Shown: positions 25,354-36,348, numbered from the stretch's first letter. The stretch: DNA of 44,508 nt from an uncultured Granulosicoccaceae bacterium (GCA_937958675.1 CALGND010000021.1:1-44508), one strand, 5' to 3'. Program-made: numbers and translations. The notes: generated by a model not told the origin, from the sequence alone.

Positions 25354-26856
25354 ATGAGTAAGGATATTCTTCTCGTAGCTGAGACCGTCTCTAATGAAAA
25401 GGGCGTAGATCAAAGCATAATCTTCGAAGCCTTAGAAGCTGCGTTAGCATCTGCTACGCGCAAGCGTAATGGTCTAGACATCGAAGTACGCGTTTCGATT
25501 GATCGTGAAACCGGCGAATATAAGACGTATCGTCGCTGGGAGGTTGTTGCAGATGATGCCGAGCAAGAGTTTCCGCTACGCATGATCACGATTTCAGCTG
25601 CTCAAATTGATGAGCCTGAGCTTGAGCTTGGCGATTACACAGAAGATGAAATCGATTCGGTCGATTTTGGTCGTATCGCTGCACAGACTGCTAAACAAGT
25701 TATTGTGCAAAAAGTACGAGAAGCCGAGCGTGAGCGCGTTGTCGATGCGTATAAATCACGTGAAGGCGAGTTGGTGATGGGCATTGTTAAGCGTCTTGAG
25801 CGTGGCGGTGTTTATCTTGATTTGGGCAGCAATGCCGAAGCGTATATCTCGCGCGAGGACATGATCCCGCGTGAAGCTGTTCGTCCAGGAGACCGATTAC
25901 GTGGTTATTTGCGTGAAGTGCGCAGCGAGCCTCGCGGCCCACAATTATTTGTTAGCCGTACAGCACCAGAATTTTTGATTGAGCTGTTTAAGCTTGAAGT
26001 GCCAGAAGTTGGTCAGGGTGTCATTGTAATTAATGGTGCAGCTCGTGACCCTAGTGCTCGTGCAAAGATTGCGGTTTCGTCAAACGATCCGCGTCTTGAT
26101 CCGGTGGGTGCATGCGTAGGTATGCGTGGTTCACGTGTGCAAACGGTATCTAACGAATTGGCGGGTGAGCGCATAGATATCATCCTCTGGAATGAAAACC
26201 CTGCGCAATTTGTAATCAATGCAATGGCCCCGGCAGAGGTGAAAGGTATTGTTGTTGATGAAGACAAGCACAGCATGGATATTGCGGTCGAAGACGAAAA
26301 ACTATCATTAGCGATAGGTCGTGGCGGCCAAAACGTGCGTTTAGCATCGGAGCTAACCGGCTGGGATCTCAACGTGATGGATGAGGCTGCAGCTGAAGAA
26401 AAGAGTGAGATTGAATCAAAAGAAACACTTCAGGTGTTTGTTGAACAGCTTGATGTTGATGAAGAAGTCGCATTGATCTTGGTGCAAGAAGGTTTCACTA
26501 GCGTCGAAGAAGTCGCTTATGTACCACGACAAGAGTTACTTGATATCGACGAGTTCGAAGAGAGCATTGTTGATGAGTTACGTAGTCGGGCACAAGACTC
26601 CTTATTAACTAAGGCGATTGCAACTGAAGAAAAACTCGATGGCAAAACACCGTCAGAAGAGTTAAAGCAAATGGAAGGGATTACACCGGAACTAGCGCTA
26701 GAAATGGCTGGCCACGATATCCTGACAGTAGATGATGTAGCGGATCAATCAGTGGGCGACCTTATGGACGTTCAAGGTATGAATGAGGAACTTGCCGCTA
26801 AACTCATCATGAAAGCACGCGAAAGCTGGTTTGATGAAGAAGAAACTGGCGAATAG
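25354..26856 (+). CDS. nusA: Transcription termination/antitermination protein NusA
   Basis: A 500-residue NusA of the gammaproteobacterial form. RNA polymerase-binding N-terminal domain (ILLVAETVSNEKGVDQ onward), S1 domain (about 135-200), two KH domains (VGACVGMRGSRVQTV and LAIGRGGQNVRLASELTGW), and two C-terminal acidic helix-hairpin-helix repeats (about 370-495) as in E. coli. It acts in pausing, termination and antitermination. The 108-nt gap after rimP has no recognised terminator. AGGA lies about 10 nt before the ATG. Confidence 0.97.
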   Translation: MSKDILLVAETVSNEKGVDQSIIFEALEAALASATRKRNGLDIEVRVSIDRETGEYKTYRRWEVVADDAEQEFPLRMITISAAQIDEPELELGDYTEDEIDSVDFGRIAAQTAKQVIVQKVREAERERVVDAYKSREGELVMGIVKRLERGGVYLDLGSNAEAYISREDMIPREAVRPGDRLRGYLREVRSEPRGPQLFVSRTAPEFLIELFKLEVPEVGQGVIVINGAARDPSARAKIAVSSNDPRLDPVGACVGMRGSRVQTVSNELAGERIDIILWNENPAQFVINAMAPAEVKGIVVDEDKHSMDIAVEDEKLSLAIGRGGQNVRLASELTGWDLNVMDEAAAEEKSEIESKETLQVFVEQLDVDEEVALILVQEGFTSVEEVAYVPRQELLDIDEFEESIVDELRSRAQDSLLTKAIATEEKLDGKTPSEELKQMEGITPELALEMAGHDILTVDDVADQSVGDLMDVQGMNEELAAKLIMKARESWFDEEETGE

Positions 26857-26899
26857 AAACGGCTATAGAAACGGCCTTTCAAAACGGCCGTAAAACGGC
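26857..26899 (+). repeat. Four AAACGGC heptamers between nusA and infB
   Basis: AAACGGC occurs at 26857, 26869, 26882 and 26893. The middle pair lets ACGGCC (26871-26876) pair with GGCCGT (26886-26891). The spacing of 11-13 nt suggests local slippage or a small intercistronic hairpin. No terminator T-run follows. Confidence 0.6.
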
Positions 26900-26920
26900 A
26901 TAGAGAAACCAAAGAGAGTC

Positions 26921-29704
26921 ATGGCTGAAGTTACCGTAAAACAGCTCGCACAAGTTGTCGGCACACCTGTCGAAAAATTGTTGGAGCAGCTTGGCGACGC
27001 TGGAATTAGCAAATCTGGCGAAGGCGATTCTGTCTCTGATGAAGAGAAGGTGACCTTATTGACACACCTGCGCACATCGCGTGGGGAGTCAACAGGTGAT
27101 GGTGGCAGAACAAGTAGCAAAATTACTTTGCGGCGAAAGCGTGTTAGCGAGCTTAAAGGCGACTCGTCTGGCCGCAAGAAAGTTAATGTCGAAGTCCGTG
27201 GCCGTCGTACCTATGTCAAGCCTGGTGAGTCGGCTGAGGCTCCACCTGCTGAGCCGGAAGCGGCCCCAGCTGCTGAAGCAGCCGAAGTTGCTGCAGACAC
27301 AGCGACGACAGATGTGCCAAACGATACCAGCACCGAAACCGCTGCTGAGCAAGTGCGAGCAGAAGCTGAAGCTACTGCAAGCAATGCAGAGACTGCAGTA
27401 CCAGAAATGTCGGCTGAGGCCTCTGCTGCCGCAGCTGCTGAGGCAGTTGCCGCAGAAGTTGCCCAGCGAGTCAACGTAGAGTCTGAGCCTGAAGTCGCGC
27501 CGGTGGCAGAAATGCACCCTGACGATATCGCTCGGCAAGTGGTAGCTGAGCAGATACGAGCTGCCGCCGAAGAACAGGCGCGCTCTGCTGCTGAACGCCA
27601 AGCTGAAAAACACTTCGCTGTAGAAAAACGCAAAGAAAATGCAGAAACAACTCGCATAGAAGCGGAACGTAAAGAACAACAACGTCTAGCTGAAGAAGCG
27701 CAGCGTCGCGCTGCAGTCGAAGCTCAGCAAGCCGCTACATCCACTGATCGCGGGGCTGGGCGCAAAGACAACAACAGTAAAGGACGAGGCAAAGGCAAAG
27801 GCGGGGGTGGTGATACTCGCTACGGCCGTAATCAATTGCATGTCTCTAAAGATAAGTCTGGCCGTCGTAAAGGTAAGCCAAGGCGCGCTCTGCCGAGTAA
27901 CTTTGAATCCAAGCATGGTTTCGAGAAGCCGACAGCGCCAGTTGTACGCGATGTAGAAGTACCAGAAACAATCACTGTTGCAGAGCTTGCAAATAAGATG
28001 GCGGTCAAAGCGGCCGAAGTGATCAAGAGCATGATGGGTATGGGCGTTATGGCCACCATCAACCAGATGCTTGATCAGGACACCGCGATGTTAGTGGTGG
28101 AAGAGATGGGCCACAAGGCCATTGCCATGAGCGACGATGACATTGAAGCAGCGTTGGCTGAAAAAATCTCTGGTGATCGTTCAAGTGATGAGTCTGAACC
28201 GCGTGCGCCGGTTGTTACTATCATGGGTCACGTTGATCACGGTAAAACGTCACTACTTGATTACATCCGACATTCTCGCGTTGCTGCGGGTGAAGCAGGT
28301 GGTATTACTCAGCACATTGGTGCATACCAAAGTCACACCGATAAGGGCACTATCACGTTCCTCGATACACCGGGTCACGCCGCATTTACATCAATGCGAG
28401 CACGTGGTGCACAAGCCACTGACATCGTTGTGTTGGTTGTAGCTGGTGATGATGGCGTAATGCCTCAAACCATTGAGGGCGTGCAGCACGCTCGTTCAGC
28501 AAATGTGCCACTGATTGTTGCCATCAACAAAATGGATAAAGAAGGTGTTGATCCTGAGCGCGTACGTAACGAACTTGCTCAGCACGATGTCATTTCAGAA
28601 GCGTGGGGTGGTGACACTCAATTTATCCCGGTATCGGCATTGACTGGCGATGGTGTTGACGACTTACTTGATGCCATTCGACTTCAAGCTGAAGTACTTG
28701 AGCTACAAGCGTCGCCTGAAGGTGCCGCAAGTGGTGTGGTTATCGAAGCCGCTTTGGATAAAGGTAAGGGCCCGGTCGCTACAGTATTAGTACAAGCCGG
28801 TACGCTAAAGCGTGGCCAAATATTGATTTGTGGCCAAGAGACTGGTCGTGTTCGAGCTATGTTTGATGAAAACGGCAAGAACATCGAAGAAGCTGGCCCA
28901 TCAACGCCAGTGCAGGTTTTAGGTTTGTCAGCTACACCAAATGCGGGCGACGAAATGCTCGTAGCGTTGGATGATAAATCAGCACGAGAGCTTGCTGAAC
29001 TACGTGAAGGAAAGCAACGTGATGCGCGCTTGGCCGATCGTCGCCCAGCGAAACTTGACGATGTGTTCTCTCAAATTAAAAGCGGCGAAGTACCCACGGT
29101 TAACTTGGTTGTTAAAGCCGATGTTAAGGGTAGTTTTGAAGCGATTCGAAGTTCACTTGAAGGGCTCTCCACTGACGAAGTTAGTGTTCGAGTGATTGGC
29201 GGCGGAGTCGGTGGTATCACTGAATCTGATGCTAACCTTGCCTTGACGTCGGGCGCTACTTTAGTTGGCTTTAATACCCGTGCCGATAACTCCGCACGAC
29301 GCCTTATACAAGAAAACGATATTGAGCTTCGCTACTACAGCGTTATCTACGAATTAATCGACTTAGTTAAGTCGGTTGCTGGTGGCATGCTTGCACCAGA
29401 GGTTCGCGAAAACATTATCGGTACTGCCGAAGTTAAGGATGTCTTTACGTCGCCTAAGTTTGGTTTGATTGCCGGTTGTATGGTTATTGATGGTGTTGTA
29501 CGTAAGGATGAGCCGATTAGAGTGCTACGTGAAAATGTGGTTATCTACGAAGGCGAACTTGAATCGCTGCGTCGATTTAAAGATGACGTCAATAGCGTCA
29601 ATATGGGTACCGAGTGTGGTATCGGTGTTAAGAATTACACCGATGTGAAGCCTGGTGATCAAATTGAAGTATTTGAACGCACTGAGGTAGCACGTACTCT
29701 GTAA
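26921..29704 (+). CDS. infB: Translation initiation factor IF-2
   Basis: A 927-residue IF-2. The N-terminal IF2-associated domain ([20 protein letters not shown]) is followed by a long Ala/Glu-rich charged linker (about 100-300), a second helical domain, then the G-domain with P-loop [18 protein letters not shown] and NKMD, and domains II to IV that bind initiator fMet-tRNA. It positions the initiator tRNA on the 30S subunit; an initiator tRNA gene also lies at the left edge of this window. AGAGAG precedes the ATG. Its stop shares one base with the rbfA ATG, implying coupled translation. Confidence 0.98.
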   Translation: MAEVTVKQLAQVVGTPVEKLLEQLGDAGISKSGEGDSVSDEEKVTLLTHLRTSRGESTGDGGRTSSKITLRRKRVSELKGDSSGRKKVNVEVRGRRTYVKPGESAEAPPAEPEAAPAAEAAEVAADTATTDVPNDTSTETAAEQVRAEAEATASNAETAVPEMSAEASAAAAAEAVAAEVAQRVNVESEPEVAPVAEMHPDDIARQVVAEQIRAAAEEQARSAAERQAEKHFAVEKRKENAETTRIEAERKEQQRLAEEAQRRAAVEAQQAATSTDRGAGRKDNNSKGRGKGKGGGGDTRYGRNQLHVSKDKSGRRKGKPRRALPSNFESKHGFEKPTAPVVRDVEVPETITVAELANKMAVKAAEVIKSMMGMGVMATINQMLDQDTAMLVVEEMGHKAIAMSDDDIEAALAEKISGDRSSDESEPRAPVVTIMGHVDHGKTSLLDYIRHSRVAAGEAGGITQHIGAYQSHTDKGTITFLDTPGHAAFTSMRARGAQATDIVVLVVAGDDGVMPQTIEGVQHARSANVPLIVAINKMDKEGVDPERVRNELAQHDVISEAWGGDTQFIPVSALTGDGVDDLLDAIRLQAEVLELQASPEGAASGVVIEAALDKGKGPVATVLVQAGTLKRGQILICGQETGRVRAMFDENGKNIEEAGPSTPVQVLGLSATPNAGDEMLVALDDKSARELAELREGKQRDARLADRRPAKLDDVFSQIKSGEVPTVNLVVKADVKGSFEAIRSSLEGLSTDEVSVRVIGGGVGGITESDANLALTSGATLVGFNTRADNSARRLIQENDIELRYYSVIYELIDLVKSVAGGMLAPEVRENIIGTAEVKDVFTSPKFGLIAGCMVIDGVVRKDEPIRVLRENVVIYEGELESLRRFKDDVNSVNMGTECGIGVKNYTDVKPGDQIEVFERTEVARTL

Positions 29705-30090
29705 TGGCAAAATCTAATCCACGCCAACATAGAATTGCAGACTACATCCAGCGCGAGCTTTCTTTGCTGATACGCAACGAGCTAAAAGATCCTAGAATTT
29801 CACCGATGCTAACAATAGCATCGGTGGAAGTTAGCTCGGATTTGTCTAATGCAAAAATCTATTACACCACGTTTGATGCTGACGACAGGGCTGATACGCA
29901 AGAGGCTCTTGTTAAAGCGGCTGGGTTCTTGCGCCGTAAGCTAGCTGCCGCGATGACCACGCGCTCGGTGCCGATGTTGCGTTTCTATTATGATGATTCA
30001 GCGGAGCAAGGTGCAAAGCTTTCTGCGCTAATTGATCAAGCGATGTCGACCAATACCACTGACAGCGGCGACACCGGTGGCGAGAAATAA
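29704..30090 (+). CDS. rbfA: Ribosome-binding factor A
   Basis: A 128-residue KH-fold protein that matures the 16S rRNA 5' end. RIADYIQRELSLLIRNELKDPR, then SVEVSSDLSNAKIYYT and LRRKLAAAMTTRSVPMLRFYYDDS are diagnostic. It overlaps infB by 1 nt and is overlapped by the start of truB. Confidence 0.97.
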   Translation: MAKSNPRQHRIADYIQRELSLLIRNELKDPRISPMLTIASVEVSSDLSNAKIYYTTFDADDRADTQEALVKAAGFLRRKLAAAMTTRSVPMLRFYYDDSAEQGAKLSALIDQAMSTNTTDSGDTGGEK

Positions 30091-31021
30091 GCGGCGCGGT
30101 AGGCCACTGCATGGTCTACTTCTTCTCGACAAACCCTCAGGTATTAGTTCCAATAAAGCATTACAACAAGCCAAGCGTTTGTTTGATGCGCGTAAAGCCG
30201 GGCATACCGGTAGCCTTGATCCATTAGCCACTGGCATGCTGCCAATTTGTTTTGGCGAAGCAACGAAGCTCAGTCAATATTTGCTCAACGCAGACAAAAC
30301 CTATTTAGCTCAGATCAAGCTTGGACAGATCACAGATAGTGCCGATTCTGATGGTGAGATAATTGAAACTCATGCGGTGCCAATGGATCTAGACCGGCAA
30401 AAAGTCGATCAAGCCTGTCAACAGTTTGCTGGTCCTCAGATGCAAATACCTCCGATGGTATCGGCGATTAAGATCGATGGTAAGCGGCTGTACAAGCTCG
30501 CTCGTGAAGGCATCACCGTGGATCGCCCCGCACGCGCAGTGACTATCCATAAGATCATAACTAAGAGTTATGCCGATTCCGTCATTACTGTGTCTGTGAG
30601 TTGTTCCAAGGGCACTTATATCCGCTCCTTGGCCACCGATATTGGAGAAGCCATCGGTTGTGGTGCGCATATTCAGTCTCTGAGGCGTTGCCACGTGTCG
30701 CCATTTGATCACCAGCCGATGACCAGTCTTGAGCAGGTCGAGGAGCACCAGAATCCTGATGAGCTGTTGCTGCCGTTAGATGCTGGCATCTTGCACCTGC
30801 CTCAGGCGGTGGTCCAAAACACGGAATTAACCTCATTTGGGCAGGGTAGGCAGGTGCCAGCCCTGTACGATTTCGCTGCGGCATCGGCGGCTGATTCCGG
30901 CTTAAAAGGCAGTGATGAGCAGCCAATTCGAGTGTATTCGGAGGATCAGCGCCTGTTAGGGCTGGCAAAGGTCGCAGAAGATGGCTTGATCGCCCCTCTG
31001 AAAGTCATCCAATGGGACTGA
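30077..31021 (+). CDS. truB: tRNA pseudouridine-55 synthase TruB
   Basis: A 314-residue enzyme that makes pseudouridine 55 in the T-loop of tRNAs. The catalytic Asp is in GHTGSLDPLATGMLPICFGEATK; the KxxGxxYKLAREG element (KIDGKRLYKLAREG) and the C-terminal PUA-like region are present. I chose GTG 30077, which gives MARNKRRGRPLHGLLLLDKP, aligning with the E. coli N terminus and overlapping rbfA by 14 nt. The frame is open further upstream to an ATG at 30032, but that would add residues unlike the family. Confidence 0.95.
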   Translation: MARNKRRGRPLHGLLLLDKPSGISSNKALQQAKRLFDARKAGHTGSLDPLATGMLPICFGEATKLSQYLLNADKTYLAQIKLGQITDSADSDGEIIETHAVPMDLDRQKVDQACQQFAGPQMQIPPMVSAIKIDGKRLYKLAREGITVDRPARAVTIHKIITKSYADSVITVSVSCSKGTYIRSLATDIGEAIGCGAHIQSLRRCHVSPFDHQPMTSLEQVEEHQNPDELLLPLDAGILHLPQAVVQNTELTSFGQGRQVPALYDFAAASAADSGLKGSDEQPIRVYSEDQRLLGLAKVAEDGLIAPLKVIQWD

Positions 31022-31079
31022 TAGTGTTACAATCTCCGGCTTTCACCACCACTAAACCAACGTTGGAGACACATCAACA

Positions 31080-31352
31080 ATGTCTTGCCTAAGCGCAGAA
31101 ACAAAGGCGGAAATCGTCAAAGAACACCAGACCGACTCTACGGACACAGGGTCACCGGAAGTCCAAGTAGCACTATTGTCCGCTCGCATCACGCACTTGA
31201 CCGAACACTTCAAGGCGCACAAGCATGACCACCACTCTCGTCGTGGTTTGCTGCGAATGGTCAATCAGCGCCGCAAATTGCTGGATTACTTGCATCGTAA
31301 AGATGCTTCTCGTTATCAAAACCTTATCAAGCGCCTCGGCTTACGCCGCTAG
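31080..31352 (+). CDS. rpsO: 30S ribosomal protein S15
   Basis: A 90-residue S15 with the conserved [35 protein letters not shown] and [10 protein letters not shown] segments. It binds the central domain of 16S rRNA. A TTGGAG site precedes the ATG. It is followed only 27 nt later by pnp. Confidence 0.98.
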   Translation: MSCLSAETKAEIVKEHQTDSTDTGSPEVQVALLSARITHLTEHFKAHKHDHHSRRGLLRMVNQRRKLLDYLHRKDASRYQNLIKRLGLRR

Positions 31353-31379
31353 ACTGCGCCCCAACGTAAAGGATATCCA

Positions 31380-33482
31380 GTGACTGCTCACTCAAAAACA
31401 TTTCAGTTTGGCGCCGATACAGTAACGCTTCAAACTGGCACGATCGCACGACAAGCTAGTGCGTCAATCATGGCTAGTATGGGCGATACCGTTGTATTAG
31501 TTACCGCTGTTGGCCGTAAAGAAGCTAAGCCGGGTCAAGGGTTTTTCCCATTGACTATCAACTACCAAGAAAAAACCTATGCTGCGGGTAAGATCCCCGG
31601 CGGTTTTTTCAAGCGTGAAGGTCGTCCCGCTGAATCAGAGACGCTGATCTCGCGGTTAATCGATCGTCCATTACGTCCTTTGTTTCCAAAGGGCTTTATG
31701 AATGAAGTTCAAATCATCGCGACAGTGATGTCGCTTGACCCTGAAATTAGCGCTGACATTCCAGCCTTGTTAGGTGCATCTGCAGCCCTGGCAATTTCAG
31801 GTATGCCATTCGCCGGCCCAATTGGCGCTGCACGTGTGGCTTATATCAATGATGAATACGTACTAAACCCAACCGTTTCTCAGCTAGACGAATCACAGCT
31901 GGACTTAGTCGTAGCCGGTACTGACGATGCTGTATTGATGGTTGAATCAGAAGCTGATTGCCTAAGTGAAAAGGTCATGCTTGATGCGGTTGTTTATGGC
32001 CACGATCAAATGCAAACTGCCATCACTGCAATCAAGCAATTGGCAACTGAAGTGGGCAACCCAGCCTGGGATTGGCAAGCGCCACCAACGGATGATGCAT
32101 TAGCCGCTAAGGTGGCTGAAGTCAGTCAGGCTGATCTAACGGCCGCGTACACTATCGCTGAAAAGCAAGCTCGCCAAGATGCTGTGGGCGCTGCCCGCAC
32201 CAAATGTGTTGAAGCTCTCGCTACTGATGATGGCTGGTCTGAAAGTGATGTAAGCAAAGCCTTTGGTGCAGTTGAAAAATCAGTTGTACGTAACCGCGTT
32301 ATTGCAGGCGAGCCACGTATTGATGGTCGTGATACCAGCACGGTTCGTCCGATCTCATGTCACACAGGTGTGCTACCACGTACTCATGGTTCATCAGTAT
32401 TCACGCGTGGTGAAACTCAAGCAATCGTAGTAGCAACACTGGGTACAACCCGCGATGCACAAATTATTGATGCACTATCCGGCGAAACACGTATGCCGTT
32501 TATGTTGCACTACAACTTTCCTCCGTACTGCGTAGGTGAAACGGGGTTTGTTGGTTCACCAAAGCGTCGTGAAATTGGCCACGGAAAGCTGGCTAAACGC
32601 GGCGTTCAAGCCGTTATGCCTTCAGACGAGGATTTCCCTTACACCATTCGTGTTGTATCAGAAATCACTGAATCAAACGGATCGTCTTCAATGGCATCTG
32701 TTTGTGGCACCAGCTTAGCGCTTATGGATGCAGGTGTTCCATTAAAAGCACCGGTTGCTGGTATAGCGATGGGTCTTGTTAAAGAAGATGCAGGCTACGC
32801 GGTATTAAGTGACATCTTGGGTGATGAAGATCACTTGGGCGATATGGACTTTAAAGTAGCCGGTACAGACGGTGGTATCACTGCACTGCAGATGGATATC
32901 AAAATTACCGGTATCACCAGAGAGATCATGGAAAAGGCCTTGGATCAAGCCAAAGATGGTCGTTTGTTTATCTTGGGCGAGATGGCTAAATCACTTAGCG
33001 CTCCGCGTGAAGATTTGTCTGAGCATGCGCCACGTTTTATCACCATCAAAATCAACCCTGAGAAAATCGCAGCGGTTATTGGTAAGGGTGGTGCAGTGAT
33101 ACGCGCACTAACTGAAGAGACTGGCGCAACTATTGATATTGGCGATGATGGCTTAATCAAGATAGCGTCAAGTGATCGTGCTGCAGGCGAAGAAGCCAGA
33201 AAGCGAATTGAGCTAATAACTGCTGATATTGAAGTGGGTACTATATACGAGGGCCGAGTTCAAAAAATTATGGACTTCGGTGCATTCGTTAACATCCTAC
33301 CTGGTAAAGATGGCTTGGTACATATCTCGCAAATATCTGAAAATCGTGTGCAAAACGTTGCTGATGAATTATCAGAAGGGCAGATGGTTACCGTTAAGGT
33401 GCTTGAAGTTGATAAGCAAGGCCGAATTCGCCTTAGCATGAAAGCGGTTAACGAATCTGAAGCACCTGCTGAAGAGGCTTAA
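31380..33482 (+). CDS. pnp: Polyribonucleotide nucleotidyltransferase (PNPase)
   Basis: A 700-residue PNPase. Two RNase PH domains, the first with [22 protein letters not shown] and the second with [15 protein letters not shown], are joined by an all-helical domain. Catalytic aspartates lie in the [19 protein letters not shown] segment. KH ([19 protein letters not shown]) and S1 ([21 protein letters not shown]) domains follow. It degrades RNA 3' to 5' using phosphate, in the degradosome. The start is GTG with AAAGGA just upstream. A terminator follows. Confidence 0.98.
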   Translation: MTAHSKTFQFGADTVTLQTGTIARQASASIMASMGDTVVLVTAVGRKEAKPGQGFFPLTINYQEKTYAAGKIPGGFFKREGRPAESETLISRLIDRPLRPLFPKGFMNEVQIIATVMSLDPEISADIPALLGASAALAISGMPFAGPIGAARVAYINDEYVLNPTVSQLDESQLDLVVAGTDDAVLMVESEADCLSEKVMLDAVVYGHDQMQTAITAIKQLATEVGNPAWDWQAPPTDDALAAKVAEVSQADLTAAYTIAEKQARQDAVGAARTKCVEALATDDGWSESDVSKAFGAVEKSVVRNRVIAGEPRIDGRDTSTVRPISCHTGVLPRTHGSSVFTRGETQAIVVATLGTTRDAQIIDALSGETRMPFMLHYNFPPYCVGETGFVGSPKRREIGHGKLAKRGVQAVMPSDEDFPYTIRVVSEITESNGSSSMASVCGTSLALMDAGVPLKAPVAGIAMGLVKEDAGYAVLSDILGDEDHLGDMDFKVAGTDGGITALQMDIKITGITREIMEKALDQAKDGRLFILGEMAKSLSAPREDLSEHAPRFITIKINPEKIAAVIGKGGAVIRALTEETGATIDIGDDGLIKIASSDRAAGEEARKRIELITADIEVGTIYEGRVQKIMDFGAFVNILPGKDGLVHISQISENRVQNVADELSEGQMVTVKVLEVDKQGRIRLSMKAVNESEAPAEEA

Positions 33483-33531
33483 ACGAGAAGTTACTCGCTT
33501 GATTTAACTGCGGGTTTATCAGTAATAAAAA

Positions 33532-33559
33532 GAAAGGGGGCCTAGGCTCCCTTTTTTTT
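33532..33559 (+). terminator. Intrinsic terminator after pnp
   Basis: AAAGGGGGCC and GGCTCCCTTT pair around a 2-nt TA turn with one G-T pair, and a run of eight T follows. It ends the rimP-to-pnp operon and lies just before tadA. Confidence 0.85.
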
Positions 33560-33581
33560 ATGCTTGAGCATAAGGTTGCCA

Positions 33582-34034
33582 ATGGACACTGATGATACAC
33601 ACTACATGCAAGCTGCTTTATTGTTAGCCGAGCAGGCTTTCGAGCAAGACGAAGTGCCTATTGGTGCTCTCGTGGTGCATGAGGGCAATATCATTGGCGC
33701 AGGCTACAACAAATCTCGCATGTTAAACGATCCAACTGCCCATGCGGAGGTTATAGCCTTACGCGACGCAGCGGTTAACCTCGGTTCGTACAGACTCACT
33801 GATGTTTCACTGTATGTCACCATTGAGCCGTGTTTAATGTGCAGTGGTGCTTTACTTGAGGCGCGTATTGGACGGCTAATATATGGGGCAAGAGAGCCTA
33901 GGACAGGTGCTGTTGTCAGTAGCGCCGAGACCTTAATGTCGCCAAACTGTCAGCACCATGTAGCGGTTACTGAAGGTGTACTAGAAGCTGATTGCGCTGA
34001 GCTAATGCAATCATTTTTTAAATCTAAGCGTTAG
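33582..34034 (+). CDS. tadA: tRNA-specific adenosine deaminase TadA
   Basis: A 150-residue zinc deaminase that converts adenosine 34 to inosine in tRNA-Arg(ACG). Zinc ligands H54 (TAHAEV) and C84/C87 (PCLMC), with catalytic E56, are in place, and the C-terminal TadA-type helix is present. I chose ATG 33582 because TAAGG lies 7 nt upstream; an in-frame TTG at 33564 sits in the upstream terminator's tail. Confidence 0.95.
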   Translation: MDTDDTHYMQAALLLAEQAFEQDEVPIGALVVHEGNIIGAGYNKSRMLNDPTAHAEVIALRDAAVNLGSYRLTDVSLYVTIEPCLMCSGALLEARIGRLIYGAREPRTGAVVSSAETLMSPNCQHHVAVTEGVLEADCAELMQSFFKSKR

Positions 34035-34076
34035 ATCGAAACTTTGTAGGTCGAATTTGGATATTGGAGCTTATTC

Positions 34077-34811
34077 ATGATGAATACTAAAAACCGTGCG
34101 CAACACTACTTATTAACACCTATATTCAACATCGCTAAGCATAGCCTTGTTGCGGTTGTTATCTCATTTGGTGTTATGTCTAGTGCAATTGCTGACTGGT
34201 CAGGCGGAATAGAAGGCGGTACAGCACTCAGCGGTGATGGCGGTAATGCCACTCGTTTGCGCTTAAAGTTAAGTAACAACGAGAAGCCTTTGTCGCACTA
34301 CGTATACGCTGATTGGATACGGGACGATCTGGGTAGTAACTTTGAGGTGGGTTATAAGCCTCGGTATTGGTTTGGTGAGGCGCTCTATCTGTTTGGTGAA
34401 GCACGTGCTAGGCAAGATAAGCCTCGGTTAATAGATCGCGAGCTATTTGGTTTGACTGGGGTTGGTGTTGATTTTCTTAGAACTGAAAACCGATCACTGT
34501 ATGCGGAGCTGGGCGTGGGTTACCGCACGACTGAATTCGATTCTGCCCTTAACCTTGAAGATGACGATGACACAGTAGGGGTCGCCAGAGCGGGCTTCCA
34601 ACAAATTTTATTAGATTTGTTATCACTTGAGCTAGAAGGCAACTCCACCGTTGGTGATCAGGTCAGTAGAAGTGTTGCAGAGGCTAGCATTGCGGTACGA
34701 ATACCAGGTGGTGTGATCAAGTATAGCTATCGTACACAGCGTAACGAGATTGGCGAAGGCGATGCAGTGACAAGTTCGGATTCATTTGTATCGTTTAACT
34801 ACGGGTTCTAG
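34077..34811 (+). CDS. DUF481-family outer-membrane beta-barrel protein
   Basis: A 244-residue exported protein. The long leader ends near SSAIADW, and the rest alternates polar and hydrophobic residues as in a small barrel, ending in ...SFNYGF with a C-terminal Phe, the usual outer-membrane targeting residue. YKPRYWFGEALYLFGEARARQDK and GVGYRTTEF match the DUF481 (salt-induced outer-membrane protein) family. The function of these proteins is not settled. GGAG precedes the tandem ATG codons at 34077 and 34080. Confidence 0.8.
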   Translation: MMNTKNRAQHYLLTPIFNIAKHSLVAVVISFGVMSSAIADWSGGIEGGTALSGDGGNATRLRLKLSNNEKPLSHYVYADWIRDDLGSNFEVGYKPRYWFGEALYLFGEARARQDKPRLIDRELFGLTGVGVDFLRTENRSLYAELGVGYRTTEFDSALNLEDDDDTVGVARAGFQQILLDLLSLELEGNSTVGDQVSRSVAEASIAVRIPGGVIKYSYRTQRNEIGEGDAVTSSDSFVSFNYGF

Positions 34812-34853
34812 GGTGCCGCCGCATTCGCTCTCATTGGCGTGTAGGTTTCCTGT

Positions 34854-36245
34854 TTAGGCCTGCTTGATAAGTCGTTCTTGTTCCAGGCGCTTTTTTTCTA
34901 GTACTTGTTCGTGAGCGCTGATTTGTCTTGCTAGTAAATCAATGTGTTGACGCAATACGTATAGCTCATAGGCGTAGCCTAGCGGTACTTCTACTGTTCT
35001 CACCTCATCTTCGATTTTATCCAAATTGGCTAGGCATAGCTCAAGGTTGTCTTCGGTGACGAGCTCATTTGCACTTTGATCGATAATTTGAATTTCGTCG
35101 TACCATTTGTATATCTTTTTGCGTACCGTCCAGCGATAGGTCGGTGGGAGTATTTTAAAAAGCGGTATCAGCAATGCTAGCAGCGGCACCAGCATGACCT
35201 TAAGTCTATCAAGCAACGTAGCTGCCCAGAATGGTAGATAGCGTTGCAAAAACGGCGCGCCTGATTTATAGAAGCGCTGTGCTTCTGGGCTAATGGGGAA
35301 GTCAACAAAAGCAGCGCTTGGAAATTGTCCGGCTTCGGAGAACAATGTGGATTGTGAAAACAAACGAGCACTTATTTGTAATAGCAGATCGTTTAATGCT
35401 GGGTGTAAATCGTTGTGTGCAACTAAGGTGGCCGCGGCTGAAATTAGAGCAACATCCTGCGGTGGTATGTTGCTGTGAAGATCCACTACACCCTCTGGCA
35501 AGATCATGCTAGATAAGTAGGGTAGTCGCTTAGCGTAGGCTGGGGCACGTCGAAAATTCAGTAGCTCAGCATCAGCTTCGTTCAGCATTGCTTGAATACT
35601 GGTCGCGTTGTAAGAGCCAACACTAAAAATAACATCCAGTTGGTCTTGTTTGAATGCATTGACTGCATCCATACCGCTAAGCTCAAAGATTGATATGTTT
35701 GTAGCATTCAGTTGGTTGTCGGCCAGTATGGCGTCGGCGACAGAGCGTGTACCACTCCCTGATTCGCCGACAGCGATTTTAGCGCCTCCTAATTGGTTTA
35801 ATCGCTCTACACCATTACCCTTGCGCACAAACACCCATACGGGTTCAAAGTACAAACTGCCCAAACCTTGTAGTTCTGGATGGTTCGCACTATCTACGAC
35901 ACCGCTTTGTATAAAGGCAACTTGCGCTTGGTTAGAGTTAAGCCGTTCGATATTATCTATTGACCCATTGGTCTCTAAAATGGTGAGTTCGATTTTTTCT
36001 TTCGCTAGCTCTTTTTTAAATTCTTGAGCCAGGGTGTAGTAAGCGCCGTCGGTACGACCGGTTGCCATCGTTAAGGTGTCTGGGGGAGCGGGTTGCACAA
36101 ACTGATAAGTAAAAAAGAACGCGGCAGCCGCTATCAAAAAAGCACCGCCATAGATTTTTAGCGTGTCAGCTAGGCTGCGTGTTTTTTTAGGTTGCTGAGG
36201 TACGTTGGGAGTTTGCTCCCGAGACTCGTAATTTTTGGCGTACAA
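34854..36245 (-). CDS. Membrane-anchored TAXI-family TRAP solute-binding protein
   Basis: A 463-residue protein of the TRAP-associated extracytoplasmic (TAXI) family. Core motifs MATGRTDGAYYTLAQEF, QVAFIQSGVVD and KIAVGESGSGTRSVAD bind small organic acids in relatives. Unlike a free periplasmic binding protein it has an uncleaved N-terminal helix (about 31-49) and a second hydrophobic segment (about 345-366), followed by a charged helical region of about 95 residues likely in the cytoplasm. No TRAP permease subunit is nearby, so it may be a sensor or use a permease encoded elsewhere. The start appears to be TTG; no ATG lies before the first helix. Confidence 0.85.
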   Translation of the reverse strand: MYAKNYESREQTPNVPQQPKKTRSLADTLKIYGGAFLIAAAAFFFTYQFVQPAPPDTLTMATGRTDGAYYTLAQEFKKELAKEKIELTILETNGSIDNIERLNSNQAQVAFIQSGVVDSANHPELQGLGSLYFEPVWVFVRKGNGVERLNQLGGAKIAVGESGSGTRSVADAILADNQLNATNISIFELSGMDAVNAFKQDQLDVIFSVGSYNATSIQAMLNEADAELLNFRRAPAYAKRLPYLSSMILPEGVVDLHSNIPPQDVALISAAATLVAHNDLHPALNDLLLQISARLFSQSTLFSEAGQFPSAAFVDFPISPEAQRFYKSGAPFLQRYLPFWAATLLDRLKVMLVPLLALLIPLFKILPPTYRWTVRKKIYKWYDEIQIIDQSANELVTEDNLELCLANLDKIEDEVRTVEVPLGYAYELYVLRQHIDLLARQISAHEQVLEKKRLEQERLIKQA

Positions 36246-36348
36246 AGCGTGGAAAGCCTTCTATGGTCGAATGATAGGGAGTATATATCCGTTCAAATGG
36301 TCCGCGTGGTAATCTTTGGGCTTGCCCTCAATACAACTGTCTGTAAAA

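Noticed and set aside
27089-27682. Long open frame on the minus strand within infB
   Set aside because: It lies inside the low-complexity Ala/Glu-rich part of IF-2; its Cys/Ser/Phe-rich translation is the expected antisense of that repeat-like coding sequence.
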